Part shown: in pieces, positions 34,704 through 45,808 of the stretch | Numbering within the stretch: the first letter of the stretch is position 1 | Layout: every line of letters starts with the position of its first letter | Origin: Campylobacter anatolicus | Lineage (GTDB): Bacteria; Campylobacterota; Campylobacteria; Campylobacterales; Campylobacteraceae | Assembly (NCBI RefSeq): GCF_018145655.1 | Contig: NZ_JAGSSY010000002.1 | Coordinates: 124,001 to 188,000, forward strand | Direction: 5' to 3' | DNA: 64,000 nt | Translations under genes and position numbers: made by a program | Notes under the pieces: model-generated | What the model saw: the letters and a program-made list of their open reading frames with translations, nothing else | The model's database searches: none | Told to the model about the DNA's origin: nothing

Positions 34704-35492
34704 ATGAAAAATATACATCAAACAGCTGTTGTAGAAGATGGTGCAAAGATAGGTGAGAATGTAGTTGTAGAAGCTAATGCCTATGTGAGCAGTGGTGCGA
34801 TTTTAGGTGATAATGTAATAATAAAGCAAGGTGCTAGAGTCATCGGTAACACTCAAATAGGTGATAATTCACGTGTGTTTAGCTACGCTATCGTAGGCGA
34901 CATACCGCAAGATATAAGCTATAAAGGCGAAGAAAACACAGGTGTTATAATCGGTAAAAATGCGACTATTCGCGAGTTTTGTACGATAAATTCAGGTACA
35001 CACAAAGGAGATGGTATCACACGTATCGGAGATAACGCCTTTATAATGGCTTATTGTCACATTGCACACGATTGTTTAATCGGTGATAACGTAATCTTAG
35101 CAAATAACGCTACACTTGCCGGGCATGTTGAGCTTGGAGATTTTGCCGTTGTTGGTGGTCTCACGCCGATACATCAGTTTGTCAAAGTCGGTGAGAGTTG
35201 TATGATAGCAGGTGCGTCTGCACTTAGCCAAGATGTCGTGCCATTTTGTCTTGCAGAGGGCAATAGGGCATATATAAGAAGCTTAAATTTAGTAGGAATT
35301 CGTCGCAGATTTGATAAAGATCAAGTTGAAGAGCTAGTAAAAGCTTATAGATTTTTGTTTAATCAGGGCATAAGCTTAAAAGATCAAGCTACCGAGTTAC
35401 TAAATAAAACAAAAGATGAAAACGTGAAAAAAATGTGTAATTTTATAATCAATACTTCAAGGGGAATCCCGCTTGCAAAAGGGAGAGACTAA
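34704..35492 (+). CDS. lpxA: UDP-N-acetylglucosamine acyltransferase
   Basis: 262 residues, left-handed beta helix built from hexapeptide repeats throughout the first 190 residues (IGENV, VIIKQG, GDNVI and similar). [20 protein letters not shown] contains the catalytic His region. The C-terminal helical part ([13 protein letters not shown]) is standard. It begins lipid A synthesis. The final base of the stop is the first of the clpX ATG. Confidence 0.95.
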   Translation: MKNIHQTAVVEDGAKIGENVVVEANAYVSSGAILGDNVIIKQGARVIGNTQIGDNSRVFSYAIVGDIPQDISYKGEENTGVIIGKNATIREFCTINSGTHKGDGITRIGDNAFIMAYCHIAHDCLIGDNVILANNATLAGHVELGDFAVVGGLTPIHQFVKVGESCMIAGASALSQDVVPFCLAEGNRAYIRSLNLVGIRRRFDKDQVEELVKAYRFLFNQGISLKDQATELLNKTKDENVKKMCNFIINTSRGIPLAKGRD

Positions 35493-36727
35493 TGGCAAGA
35501 AAGTGTAATTTTTGCGGTGAGTCAGAATCAAATAATAGGCGTTTGCTGACTGATATCGCTGGAAATGCATTTATCTGTGAACACTGCATAAAAGCAGCCT
35601 ATAATATGATATATGGTGATACAAGCATTGAAGAAACGGTAAATGATAGTGAAAAAATAGAATACAACAATCTAACGCCAAAAGAGTTAAAGTCAGTTTT
35701 AGATAGCTATGTCGTAGGACAAGATAGGGCAAAAAAGGTTTTTAGCGTTGGCGTTTATAACCATTATAAAAGAATTTTTAAACAAGATCACATTGAAGAT
35801 GAGACCGAGCTATCAAAATCAAATATCTTGTTAGTTGGTCCAACGGGTAGCGGTAAGACGCTTATGGCTCAAACTTTGGCTAAATTTCTTGATGTGCCTA
35901 TCGCAATATGCGACGCAACTAGCCTAACAGAGGCTGGATATGTCGGCGAGGATGTAGAAAATATCCTAACACGTTTGCTTCAAGCTGCAAATGGCGATGT
36001 AAAACGAGCTGAGCAGGGCATTGTCTTTGTTGATGAGATAGACAAGATAGCTAGAATGAGCGAAAATCGCAGTATAACTCGTGATGTCTCAGGTGAAGGA
36101 GTGCAACAAGCCTTGCTTAAAATCATAGAAGGAAGTGTAGTAAATATCCCACCAAAAGGCGGTAGGAAGCACCCAAATCAGGACTTCATACAGATAGATA
36201 CGACTAATATTTTATTTGTTTGTGGTGGTGCATTTGATGGGCTTATAGATATTATAGAAAGGCGTGTTGGCAAGAATATACTTGGATTTAATCAAGAAAA
36301 GCGTAATAAATCAGAACGTGAAGATCTATTAAATTTGTTAGAGCCGGATGATCTGGTACATTTTGGACTGATCCCAGAGCTTATCGGACGACTTCACGTA
36401 GTAGCAACGCTAAATGAGATAACGCAAGAAGATATGGTTAAAATTTTAACTGAGCCAAAAAATGCGATACTTAAGCAATATCAAAAGCTATTTGCTATTG
36501 ATGGAGTAACGCTTAAATTTGATGATGATGCATTAAAAGAGGTAGCAGCTCTTGCGATAGAGCGAAAGACCGGAGCTAGAGGGCTTAGGAGCATAATGGA
36601 GGAGATAATGACAGATATAATGTATGAGTTACCTGAGTATAAAGACTACGATGTCGTCATCTCAAAAGAGGTTGTCAAAGATGGGACAAAGCCGATATTT
36701 GTCAAACACAATAAAAAGAGTGCATAA
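35492..36727 (+). CDS. clpX: ATP-dependent Clp protease, ATP-binding subunit
   Basis: 411 residues. N-terminal zinc finger (CNFCGESE...FICEHC) for substrate and adaptor binding, Walker A GPTGSGKT, Walker [10 protein letters not shown], the arginine region RRVGKN, and the sensor-2 [15 protein letters not shown]. The ClpP-docking loop IGF/LGF is represented by ILGFNQE. It unfolds proteins for ClpP; clpP is not in the window. Confidence 0.96.
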   Translation: MARKCNFCGESESNNRRLLTDIAGNAFICEHCIKAAYNMIYGDTSIEETVNDSEKIEYNNLTPKELKSVLDSYVVGQDRAKKVFSVGVYNHYKRIFKQDHIEDETELSKSNILLVGPTGSGKTLMAQTLAKFLDVPIAICDATSLTEAGYVGEDVENILTRLLQAANGDVKRAEQGIVFVDEIDKIARMSENRSITRDVSGEGVQQALLKIIEGSVVNIPPKGGRKHPNQDFIQIDTTNILFVCGGAFDGLIDIIERRVGKNILGFNQEKRNKSEREDLLNLLEPDDLVHFGLIPELIGRLHVVATLNEITQEDMVKILTEPKNAILKQYQKLFAIDGVTLKFDDDALKEVAALAIERKTGARGLRSIMEEIMTDIMYELPEYKDYDVVISKEVVKDGTKPIFVKHNKKSA

Positions 36728-36736
36728 AGGAAAAAG

Positions 36737-37774
36737 ATGTTTTTAGACCAGCTTATAGGATTTTTCTCAAGCGATATGGGTATAGATTTAGGCACGGCAA
36801 ACACGCTTGTGCTAGTAAAAGATAAGGGTATAATTATAAACGAACCATCGGTTGTAGCGATACAGCGTGAAAAATATGGAAAGCAAAAAATTTTAGCTGT
36901 GGGACACACCGCTAAGGATATGGTGGGTAAAACTCCGGGTGATATAGAAGCGATACGACCGATGAGAGATGGTGTTATAGCTGATTTTGATATGACTGAG
37001 AAAATGATAAGATATTTTATAGAAAAAACACACCGAAGAAAGAGTTTTTTGCGTCCACGTATAATCATCTCTGTACCATATGGACTTACACAGGTTGAGC
37101 GTAAGGCGGTGCGTGAGAGTGCTTTAAGTGCTGGTGCTAGAGAGGTTTTTTTGATAGAAGAGCCTATGGCAGCTGCGATAGGTGCAAATTTGCCGGTGCG
37201 TGAGCCTCAGGGTAGCCTTGTGGTTGATATCGGTGGCGGTACGACAGAGATAGGTGTTGTCTCACTTGGTGGGCTTGTTATAAGCAAGTCTATACGCACA
37301 GCAGGAGATAAGATAGATAGTAGTATAGTTAATTACATAAAAGAAAAATACAACCTTTTAATCGGTGAAAGAACCGGTGAAGAGATAAAAATAAGCGTAG
37401 GTTCAGCCGTACAACTAGAAAAAGAACTCGCTATAGTTGTAAAAGGACGTGATCAAGTTAGCGGACTTTTAAGCCGTATAGAGCTGACAAGTGAAGATGT
37501 CAGAGAGGCTATGAGAGAGCCATTAAAAGAGATAGCTGATGCACTTAAAACTGTGCTTGAGATGATGCCGCCTGATCTAGCCGGAGATATCGTTGAAAGC
37601 GGTATTGTTCTAACTGGTGGAGGGGCACTTATACGTGGGCTTGATAAATTTTTATCAGATATTGTGAAGTTACCTGTATTTGTTGCTGATGAACCACTTT
37701 TGGCGGTTGCACGTGGAACAGGTAAGGCATTAGAGGAGATAGGTCTGCTTCAACAACTAAGCAATGAAGACTAA
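36737..37774 (+). CDS. mreB: rod shape-determining actin homologue
   Basis: 345 residues, actin/Hsp70 ATPase fold. Phosphate-1 loop MGIDLGTANTLV, phosphate-2 loop VVDIGGGTTEIG, adenosine motif VLTGGGALIRGL. It forms membrane filaments that direct lateral wall growth of the helical rod. AAAGGA precedes the ATG by the usual distance. Its 3' end overlaps mreC by 11 bases. The RodZ-like gene at 3963 would be a partner if that call is right. Confidence 0.97.
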   Translation: MFLDQLIGFFSSDMGIDLGTANTLVLVKDKGIIINEPSVVAIQREKYGKQKILAVGHTAKDMVGKTPGDIEAIRPMRDGVIADFDMTEKMIRYFIEKTHRRKSFLRPRIIISVPYGLTQVERKAVRESALSAGAREVFLIEEPMAAAIGANLPVREPQGSLVVDIGGGTTEIGVVSLGGLVISKSIRTAGDKIDSSIVNYIKEKYNLLIGERTGEEIKISVGSAVQLEKELAIVVKGRDQVSGLLSRIELTSEDVREAMREPLKEIADALKTVLEMMPPDLAGDIVESGIVLTGGGALIRGLDKFLSDIVKLPVFVADEPLLAVARGTGKALEEIGLLQQLSNED

Positions 37775-38519
37775 GGCATTATTTTTTTTGCTTATAGCGG
37801 TTTTAGTTACTGCTTCGATCTATAAAGGTGAATTACTTGGTAACTTATCTGTGAGATTTAGTAATTACTTTGTAAATTTATATGGTAGTGTCGCTGAAAA
37901 TGTAAAAAATAGCATAAATGAGTATTTTAGACAAGTCAGCGAGATACGAAGTTTAAGAGAGCAAAATGCTGAATTAGAAATTTCAGCTATGTTGCTTAAT
38001 ACATTCGCAAATGAACTAAATCAAATTCTAAAAGATAGAAACTCGACTGCTTACGCTCCGTCAGTTCAGCTAGTAAGAGGGCTTAGCTACGCAAGTATCG
38101 GGGATTATGATAAAATTTGGATAAGCAAATTTGATGATTATAATACCTCTAAAATTTATGGACTTATGTATCAGGGAAAGAGTGCTGGTATAGTTATTGA
38201 CAAAGATGGAGAGCCGTTGGCATATTTGCAAACTGATCCTAAAAGCATATTTGCTGTTTATATCGGAGCTCAGCAGATACCAGGTGTAGCACACGGCAAT
38301 CAAAATGGAATTTTAATCAAATTTGTTCCACAATGGCTTGAACCAAAGATTGGTGATGAGGTTTTTACTAGTGGATTGGATAATATATTTTTTAGTGGTG
38401 TGCCAGTGGGAAAGGTTATAGAAATTTATGATGAAAGCTTATACAAGAGTGTTCTTGTAGAGCCTTATGTTCGTGTGAATATACCAAGTTATTTATATGT
38501 TGTTACAAAGGAAAGATAA
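37764..38519 (+). CDS. mreC: rod shape-determining protein MreC
   Basis: 251 residues: N-terminal membrane segment (about 5-21), a coiled coil (about 40-80, [16 protein letters not shown]) and a periplasmic double beta-barrel with [22 protein letters not shown], the most conserved MreC segment. It links MreB to the periplasmic wall enzymes. mreD is not next to it; carB follows at one-base overlap (TAATG). Confidence 0.92.
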   Translation: MKTKALFFLLIAVLVTASIYKGELLGNLSVRFSNYFVNLYGSVAENVKNSINEYFRQVSEIRSLREQNAELEISAMLLNTFANELNQILKDRNSTAYAPSVQLVRGLSYASIGDYDKIWISKFDDYNTSKIYGLMYQGKSAGIVIDKDGEPLAYLQTDPKSIFAVYIGAQQIPGVAHGNQNGILIKFVPQWLEPKIGDEVFTSGLDNIFFSGVPVGKVIEIYDESLYKSVLVEPYVRVNIPSYLYVVTKER

Positions 38520-41500
38520 TGCCAAAAAGAGATGATATTAAGACGATTTTACTGATAGGCTCGGGCCCTATCGTGATAGGTCAGGCGTGTGAGTTTGACT
38601 ACTCAGGGACACAAGCTGCTAAAACGCTAAAAGAGCTTGGGTATAGAGTGGTTTTAATAAACTCAAACCCAGCGACTATTATGACAGACCCGGATTTTGC
38701 CGATGCGACATATATTGAGCCTATCACAAAAGAGAGTATAAAACGTATAATAGACAAAGAGAGCGTGGACGCGATACTTCCTACTATGGGCGGACAGGTC
38801 GCACTAAACGTAGCTATGGAGCTTTACGAGAGCGATCTTTTGGGTGATGTTAAATTTCTTGGAGCTAGACCAGAGGCGATCAAAAAGGGCGAGGATAGAC
38901 AAATTTTTAAAGAGGTGATGAAAAAGATCGGTATGGATCTTCCTAAAAGCCACTATGCACACACCTTTGAAGAGGCATTAAATGCTGCAAGTGACATTGG
39001 TTTTCCTATCATTATACGAGCTTCATTTACGCTTGGTGGTGCTGGAAGTGGCGTGGCGTATAACATTGATGAGTTTAGAGAGCTTGCTCAGCTTGGACTT
39101 GATGCTAGTCCGATACACGAAATTTTAGTTGAGGAGAGTTTGCTTGGATGGAAGGAGTATGAGATGGAGGTTATCCGTGACCGTAATGATAACTGTATCA
39201 TTGTCTGCTCCATTGAGAACTTTGACCCAATGGGCGTTCATACCGGAGATAGTATAACAGTAGCTCCAGCCCTAACACTAACCGACAAAGAGTATCAGGC
39301 GATGCGTGATGCGAGTTTTGCGATACTTCGTGAGATAGGCGTTGATACGGGTGGCTCAAACGTGCAGTTTGCGATCAATCCAAAAACAGGGCGTATGATA
39401 GTTATAGAGATGAATCCACGCGTTTCACGCTCATCAGCTCTGGCTTCAAAGGCGACTGGTTATCCTATAGCAAAGGTTGCGACACTTTTAGCTGTTGGAT
39501 TTAGCCTAGATGAGATCAAAAATGATATCACTGGTACACCAGCTAGTTTTGAACCGGTGATTGATTATATTGTTACTAAAATCCCACGTTTTACATTTGA
39601 GAAATTTCCGGGTTCTAACCCATACCTAGGTACGGCTATGAAGTCAGTTGGCGAGGTTATGGCGATAGGTAGAACATTTAAAGAGAGTATACAAAAGGCA
39701 CTTTGTAGCTTAGAACGTGATCTAAGTGGTTTTAATACTTTAAATTTAAGCAAAAATGAGCTTATTTATGGACTTCGTAATGCAAACGAACAGCGTATTT
39801 TGATGGTGGCTGATGCGTTTAGAGCAGGGTTTAGCATAGATGAGATATTTGAGTTTAGTAAGATAGATCCATGGTTTTTAAATGAAATTTATGAAATTGT
39901 TAAATTTGAAGATAAGATTGATATGGATATACTAACCGATGAAAATCTGCTTCGCCGTGCCAAAACTATGGGCTTTTCGGATAAGATGATAGCTCACCTT
40001 ATAAATTTAAAAGACAATCTTGAACTTAGTCAAAATGATATATATTTCGCACGTAAAAAGCTTGGTATTGATCTTGAATACAACGAAGTTGATACGTGTG
40101 CTGGTGAGTTTAAGGCACTTACACCATATCTTTATTCAACGACAAATATTACAAAGTTGCCACAGCAAAATAGCATAGAAAAAGCCAAAAAAGTGATGAT
40201 TATCGGCGGCGGTCCAAACCGCATAGGACAGGGCATTGAGTTTGATTATTGTTGCGTCCATGCTAGCTATGCACTGCGTGATCTTGGCATAAAAACAATA
40301 ATGTATAACTGCAACCCAGAGACTGTTTCAACTGATTATGACACAAGTGATATACTCTACTTTGAACCTATAGATTTTGAGCACGTTAGAGCGGTCATTG
40401 AGAGAGAGAGTCCAGACGGTGTAATTGTGCATTTTGGCGGACAAACCCCACTTAAATTTGCTAAACGACTAAGTATAGCAGGGGCTAAGATAATAGGAAC
40501 TACTGCACGCGTGATAGATATAGCAGAGGATAGAAAGAAATTTAGCGAGTTTATAAATGGCATTGGCGTTCTTCAGCCACGCAACGATACTGCCACGAGT
40601 GAAAAAGAGGCGATAGAAAAGGCCGCGATCATCGGCTATCCAGTATTAGTAAGACCTAGCTACGTGCTAGGTGGTAGAGCGATGAGAAGAGTACATAGCG
40701 AAGCAGAATTAAAAGAATATATGAGTGAAGCGGTTAATGTTAGCAACCACTCACCAGTGCTTTTAGATAAATTTTTACAAGATGCGACTGAGCTTGATGT
40801 AGATGCGATATGTGACGGTAAGGATGTTTATATTGGTGCGATAATGGAGCACATAGAAGAGGCAGGCATTCACTCAGGCGATAGTGCTTGTATCTTGCCA
40901 CCGATGAGTTTAAGTGATGAGATGATAGCAAAGGTGCGAACACAAACTCGTGATATAGCCTTAAATTTAGGCGTCGTAGGGCTTATGAATATTCAGTTTG
41001 CGATATATGAAAATGAGCTTTATATGATAGAGGTCAATCCTCGTGCAAGTCGCACTGTGCCTTTTGTCAGCAAAGCTACGGGCATACCTATGGCAAAGGT
41101 CGCAACTCGTGTTATGTGGCAGGGTAATCTACGTGAGGCTTTGAAATTTTATGACGCATACGGCGTTGTGAGCGAAGAGAGCGGTATACTGCTACCACGT
41201 ATTAAAGGACATACTTGCGTAAAAGAGGCGGTTTTTCCTTTTAATAAGCTAAGTGGTGCTGACCTTATCCTTGGGCCTGAGATGAAAAGCACAGGCGAAG
41301 TTATGGGTATTAGCTCTGATTTTGCTAGTTCATTTGCTAAGAGCCAGATCGCAGCAAATAACTGTCTGCCAAGTGGGGGTAACGTATTTTTAACGCTAAC
41401 TGACGCGGACAAGCACTATGCTCCACGCCTTGCAAATGAACTTATAAATTTAGGCTTTAACATCATCGCAACCGGTGGAACGCATAAAATTTTAAAAGAA

Positions 41501-41773
41501 AATGGTATAAATGCAGAGTTTGTATATAAGATAAGCGAAGGCCGTCCAAACATAGAAGATAGGCTTAAAAATGGCGATATAACGCTAGTTATTAATACAA
41601 GCGATAGTAAGTCAAACGCTGATGATGGTAAGAAAATTCGTCAAAGTGTGCTAAGATTTAAGATACCATATTTCACTACTATGCGTGCAGCACTAGCAGC
41701 AGCTAAGTCGCTTAGATCAGTCCAAGATGGAGAAGCCTTAGAAGTTAGAAGTCTGCAAAGCTTTTTGAAATAG
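38519..41773 (+). CDS. carB: carbamoyl-phosphate synthase large subunit
   Basis: 1084 residues in the usual duplicated layout: a first ATP-grasp synthetase half ([27 protein letters not shown]), an oligomerisation domain, a second half ([27 protein letters not shown]) and a C-terminal MGS-like allosteric domain (from about 935, [19 protein letters not shown]). It makes carbamoyl phosphate for arginine and pyrimidines; carA is elsewhere. A hairpin ends the operon just after it. Confidence 0.97.
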   Translation: MPKRDDIKTILLIGSGPIVIGQACEFDYSGTQAAKTLKELGYRVVLINSNPATIMTDPDFADATYIEPITKESIKRIIDKESVDAILPTMGGQVALNVAMELYESDLLGDVKFLGARPEAIKKGEDRQIFKEVMKKIGMDLPKSHYAHTFEEALNAASDIGFPIIIRASFTLGGAGSGVAYNIDEFRELAQLGLDASPIHEILVEESLLGWKEYEMEVIRDRNDNCIIVCSIENFDPMGVHTGDSITVAPALTLTDKEYQAMRDASFAILREIGVDTGGSNVQFAINPKTGRMIVIEMNPRVSRSSALASKATGYPIAKVATLLAVGFSLDEIKNDITGTPASFEPVIDYIVTKIPRFTFEKFPGSNPYLGTAMKSVGEVMAIGRTFKESIQKALCSLERDLSGFNTLNLSKNELIYGLRNANEQRILMVADAFRAGFSIDEIFEFSKIDPWFLNEIYEIVKFEDKIDMDILTDENLLRRAKTMGFSDKMIAHLINLKDNLELSQNDIYFARKKLGIDLEYNEVDTCAGEFKALTPYLYSTTNITKLPQQNSIEKAKKVMIIGGGPNRIGQGIEFDYCCVHASYALRDLGIKTIMYNCNPETVSTDYDTSDILYFEPIDFEHVRAVIERESPDGVIVHFGGQTPLKFAKRLSIAGAKIIGTTARVIDIAEDRKKFSEFINGIGVLQPRNDTATSEKEAIEKAAIIGYPVLVRPSYVLGGRAMRRVHSEAELKEYMSEAVNVSNHSPVLLDKFLQDATELDVDAICDGKDVYIGAIMEHIEEAGIHSGDSACILPPMSLSDEMIAKVRTQTRDIALNLGVVGLMNIQFAIYENELYMIEVNPRASRTVPFVSKATGIPMAKVATRVMWQGNLREALKFYDAYGVVSEESGILLPRIKGHTCVKEAVFPFNKLSGADLILGPEMKSTGEVMGISSDFASSFAKSQIAANNCLPSGGNVFLTLTDADKHYAPRLANELINLGFNIIATGGTHKILKENGINAEFVYKISEGRPNIEDRLKNGDITLVINTSDSKSNADDGKKIRQSVLRFKIPYFTTMRAALAAAKSLRSVQDGEALEVRSLQSFLK

Positions 41774-41780
41774 TTTAAAT

Positions 41781-41804
41781 TTAAGGGCTATTAAATGCCC
41801 TTAA
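41781..41804 (+). terminator. hairpin after carB
   Basis: TTAAGGGC and GCCCTTAA form a perfect 8-bp stem with an eight-base loop, seven bases past the carB stop. No T run follows, so it may need Rho or act as an RNA stabiliser. Confidence 0.5.
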
Positions 41805-41954
41805 GTTACACTACCGTTTGGTTACTTATGACATAGATTGTCTTTGTAGCTGTATCTAAATTCTACATTTATATTTTGATTAGTATCTGCGATATGCATT
41901 AAACGCTGTATTTTTTGTTCTAAATTTTTTGTGATTTATTACATTATTTATCAT

Positions 41955-42138
41955 TCATTTTTCTGGTAAAAATACAAAGTTAAGATCATAAACCTCTTTG
42001 AGAGCGGTTATTTTAGTCTAGTATTTAAAACAGATTTGTGGTTTTTAAAATCATATGTTTGAGTTCCTAGCTCTTCTAAAGTATCATTTGTTTTGGTTAG
42101 CAAACAAATGTATTGAAAGTCTTTATCTATATATTATT
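41955..42138 (-). pseudogene. frameshifted gene fragment in decayed region
   Basis: The gene-free stretch 41805-43057 contains damaged coding sequence. On the - strand from about 42138 one frame reads KDFQYICLLTKTNDTLEELG and on to ...SVLNTRLK stop. A neighbouring frame then gives ITALKEVYDLNFVFLPEK and a stop at 41955, as one protein with a single frameshift would. The amino acid texture is clearly protein-like. I do not recognise the family. Confidence 0.4.
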
Positions 42139-42348
42139 TGGGTATGCCATACTAAAATATTGATTAGAGATAAGTGCAATTAAATTTATATGTAACCATT
42201 AATTTCTTGGAATTTATAAGCTAAAAAATGTGATGAAATTGAGTGGCATTGGTTTGTTTAGTATCTTGTAAGATCTCTGGTGCCACTGTATCTTAAAAGA
42301 TTAATGGGCTAAGAAAAATATTTATCATACTCAATTTTTTATAGTGAA

Positions 42349-42520
42349 TTAAAAATATTGATTCGACGCTTTCTTTAGCGTATTTGCTTTTTCAGATTTA
42401 GATACGGTAAATTCAACATTTTTACTGTAATTTGTATGTTGCAAAATACACTCAGCTATATAGATATAACATCAATGATACATTTTTGATATAGCCATCT
42501 GGCATTGTGGGATATCCTTA
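42349..42520 (-). pseudogene. second frameshifted gene fragment, - strand
   Basis: One frame reads YPTMPDGYIKNVSLML before a stop. The adjoining frame continues IAECILQHTNYSKNVEF and TVSKSEKANTLKKASNQYF to a stop at 42349. The join needs one frameshift. It lies upstream of, and on the same strand as, the fragment at 41955-42138, so both may come from one former gene or operon. No family recognised. Confidence 0.35.
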
Positions 42521-42619
42521 AGACTAAATTTTGTAAATATTAAAATATCCTTGAAGTGAAAATAAAGAGTGTGTAAAGATAATGGCATATGTTTCACAAA
42601 ATGAAAATTTCAAACATAA

Positions 42620-42932
42620 ACAGACCGCTTTAAACACATTATTTTTACTCGTACCACACACCTTGGTGTATTTGAAAAAGCAAGTCAAGAGGATATAAAG
42701 ATCGTTCAAAAATATATACAAATGCTTGGCATTAGTTAGCTTGAGAATAAATTTATAACGAAAATGAGTGGCTCAGATATATGCAAAACAGCTTTTAATA
42801 GTGGCTATCATGGTGTCAACTACGCACAATCGGGACTTTGCGATACTTCTTGATAGTCTTGTGGCTTTAGTAAAAGACGGCGGTGAGGCGGCAATTGATA
42901 GTGTAGATGAGATAATAAAAGTGATAGCTTAA
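42620..42932 (+). pseudogene. broken gene fragment, + strand
   Basis: Three pieces follow in order: FTRTTHLGVFEKASQEDIKI to a TAG at 42737; ENKFITKMSGSDICKTAFN to YHGVNYAQ in the same frame; then, after a frameshift, RDFAILLDSLVALVKDGGEA to IIKVIA and a stop at 42932. They read as one protein with a nonsense codon and a frameshift. The parent family is not recognised. The rest of 41805-43057 shows nothing that I can support. Confidence 0.4.
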
Positions 42933-43057
42933 GTAGATTTTATGGCATTGACTTAAACATCAGTGTATCTAAAGTGTAGATAGAAAGCATTGTCTGACAT
43001 CCTTTGTAAATTTAAAATTTTCAATAGCTTAAAGACAAAGTTACCCTTGTCTTTAAG

Positions 43058-45808
43058 CTATTTTTTATCATTTGGATTGTTTATGCTTACTATTTGATTG
43101 CTTCTATCAAGATAAATTTTTGCAGCCACTGTTATATCATCATTACTGAGCGAATTTATCATATCTTTATACTCATCAAGATCAAAAAGCTCATAGTTGT
43201 ATAACTCGTGATTTATGATATTTCTCTGCCAAAAGTCTGGCTGATCATAGTTTTTATTTATGCTTAGTAGGGCTGATTTTTTATAATTTTGCAAGTGCTG
43301 CTTATTTATCGCACCATTTGCTTTAATATCGTCAAATATCGCCCAAACTTCACCTAAAATTTTATCTACATTTTTTGGCGAGCAAGTAAAGCCAATATTA
43401 AGAGTGGAGTGTTCATATGGGTATTTACTTATGTTTATGCCGAGTGAAAATCCATATGTTTCGCCATTATCTTCACGCACTTTCTCACGCAATGCCATAC
43501 GCAAAACGGCACCTAATGCTTGTGCTTTTATAGCATTTTGACGTGAATATTTAGCATTTTCATTTATCAAATTTATATTTACTTCGCTCTTTTGTGATGT
43601 TTGATAGTCGCGTTTAAAAGTATGTTGTCCGCGGATACTTCGCACTCCGTCATCTACGAAATTTTCAAGCTCTTTTTTACTCGGTAAAGTGGCTATATAT
43701 TTTTGCAAAAGTGGTTCGATAATATGCATATCAAGATCACCAACCAGCACAAAAATATACGATGCGGCATTTGTAAATTTATTATTTACGATATGTTTAA
43801 GCTCATCTATGTTTAGCTCAGTTATATCGCTTTTTTCAAGTGGTCTTGTGCGTTCATTGTTATTATAATAAAACTTCACAAACTCGGTACTGAATTTATA
43901 ATCAGGCAATTTTTCATTTTTTGCAAGATTATCAAGGCTTCTAGTCTGGACTAATTTTAGCACCTTTTCATCAAGTCTAGGCGAGTTAAACTCTAAATTT
44001 ATCGCTTGAAAAAGATATTTTAGATCGGCTGTATTTGAGCTACCATAATACCCTTGCGAGAGTGTATCTATGTTCTTTTGATAGCTTATGTGTTTACCGT
44101 TTAAAATTTTGGCGATCTCATAGTTGTTAAACTCTCCTGCACCACTTTGGTTTGATACCTGTGTGGCAAATCCACCATCTTTTGGGTGAGCTAGATTTGA
44201 AATTCCACCTTTGCTTATAGCAGCAAAATTTATATAATTTTTACGAGTTTTTAGATCTTTTAATATGACTTTTGCACCATTTTCTAAGATATAAGTATAA
44301 ATTTGATGTTTTGCGTCAAATTCTGTGCTGACGATACTTTTTGGCTTTATGTTATCATCTATGAGCGAAGCTGCGATAACCTTTGGCTTTGTGTGTCCGT
44401 TATATGCGGTAGCATTGTTTTTAAATGCTCTAAATTTATCCATATCTAACTTATATCCACTAGTGCTAAAAACACTCACACGCATATCATTAAGTGCCAA
44501 AATTCGCTTAAATTCAGTGTTTACCTCTTCTAAACTTATCTCATCAAGTAGCTTTAAATTTAGATCTTTTGCGTCTTCATTGCTAAGTATTGTATTGCCA
44601 CTTTCGATGCCGCTGACGATCTCTTTAGCGTAAGTATCTGATTTTTTGGTTTTACTCTGTTCAAATCGCGTGTTTGTAGAGTTTATAAAAGATTTTTTAA
44701 CATCTTTAAATTCGCTTTCAGTAAAGCCGTATTTACTAACACCATTTATAACGCTTAGCATATCGCTTAAAGTAGCGTTAAAATCGCCCTTTATAACGTT
44801 TGTGTCAAAGCTATACATAGTTTGTTGGTTTTGTAGATTTGGGCGTGAGAAGCTGACGTTAAATAGCGAGTTTTCTTCGTTACTTTTACGTTCATAAAGT
44901 GCTGAAAGCAGACTCGATATATAGGAATTTATTAAATTTTTACGAGCAGTTTTTTCATTTGTGCGTGGCTCATATCTATCAAAATAGCTTATCCTTATAG
45001 TGTTTGTGCCAGTTTCGTTTGTATCGTAGTTATAGATACTTAATCCATTTTTAAATGGAATATTTTTGCTTGGGTGTTCGTAGGAGTTTGTATTTTTAGC
45101 ACTACTTAAATTTTGTTTTATAAGTTTCACGATTTTTTGTGTGTCAAAGTCACCTACTGCTACAAAGCTCATAAATCGTGGCTGATAAAGTCTGTGATAA
45201 AACGCCTTTATCTCATCTGCACTGACGTTTAGCACAACGTTCATATCGCCAATGGGTGCTTTGTCTAGATAGATGCTACCGTCAAAAAGCTGCTTTGTTT
45301 GTTTCTTATATAGCCTATATCCAGGAGTATTTCGCTGACGAGCCTCTTCGATGATAACGCCACGCTCTTTTTCTAGCTCATCTGGACTAAATTTTACGCC
45401 ATCCATCCAGTTGTTAAAAACTTTAAAAACGTCGTTTAAATTTTCATCATTTACAGCGATTGTGAGATTATAAGATGTACGATCATAGCCGGTTTGGGCG
45501 TTTAGATCTGCTCCAAATCTAACACCCAATGCTTCAAGCGTTTTTATAAGCTCATTTTTGTTAAAGTCGCGACTACCGTTAAATGCCATATGCTCGACAA
45601 AATGAGCCAAACCACGTTCATTTAGCTCTTCGTCGGTCGAGCCTGAGTTTACCACTAGATAAAAATACGCCGTCTTTGACGGAAGGGCATTTTGTTTGAC
45701 GTAGTATTTTAGTCCATTTTCAAGTGTGCCCTGCAAGATACTAGGATCATCATTTAATTTAGCAAACAGACTAATAGTTGTAAAGATAATTAGTAAAAAT
45801 TTTCTCAT
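43058..45808 (-). CDS. periplasmic M16-family zinc protease (FusC/PqqL-like)
   Basis: 916 residues with a short Sec signal (MRKFLLIIFTTISLFA). The inverted zinc motif is GLAHFVEHMAFNGS (His69, Glu72, His73), with the further Glu ligand region at about 146-155 (LEKERGVIIEEA). Four M16 half-domains are suggested by the length and by the second half resuming at about 485 with YTYILENGAKVILKD. This size and export signal match FusC of Pectobacterium and PqqL of E. coli, which cut imported ferredoxin or related iron proteins in the periplasm. It is the last gene of a six-gene operon and overlaps the preceding gene by four bases. Confidence 0.85.
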   Translation of the reverse strand: MRKFLLIIFTTISLFAKLNDDPSILQGTLENGLKYYVKQNALPSKTAYFYLVVNSGSTDEELNERGLAHFVEHMAFNGSRDFNKNELIKTLEALGVRFGADLNAQTGYDRTSYNLTIAVNDENLNDVFKVFNNWMDGVKFSPDELEKERGVIIEEARQRNTPGYRLYKKQTKQLFDGSIYLDKAPIGDMNVVLNVSADEIKAFYHRLYQPRFMSFVAVGDFDTQKIVKLIKQNLSSAKNTNSYEHPSKNIPFKNGLSIYNYDTNETGTNTIRISYFDRYEPRTNEKTARKNLINSYISSLLSALYERKSNEENSLFNVSFSRPNLQNQQTMYSFDTNVIKGDFNATLSDMLSVINGVSKYGFTESEFKDVKKSFINSTNTRFEQSKTKKSDTYAKEIVSGIESGNTILSNEDAKDLNLKLLDEISLEEVNTEFKRILALNDMRVSVFSTSGYKLDMDKFRAFKNNATAYNGHTKPKVIAASLIDDNIKPKSIVSTEFDAKHQIYTYILENGAKVILKDLKTRKNYINFAAISKGGISNLAHPKDGGFATQVSNQSGAGEFNNYEIAKILNGKHISYQKNIDTLSQGYYGSSNTADLKYLFQAINLEFNSPRLDEKVLKLVQTRSLDNLAKNEKLPDYKFSTEFVKFYYNNNERTRPLEKSDITELNIDELKHIVNNKFTNAASYIFVLVGDLDMHIIEPLLQKYIATLPSKKELENFVDDGVRSIRGQHTFKRDYQTSQKSEVNINLINENAKYSRQNAIKAQALGAVLRMALREKVREDNGETYGFSLGINISKYPYEHSTLNIGFTCSPKNVDKILGEVWAIFDDIKANGAINKQHLQNYKKSALLSINKNYDQPDFWQRNIINHELYNYELFDLDEYKDMINSLSNDDITVAAKIYLDRSNQIVSINNPNDKK

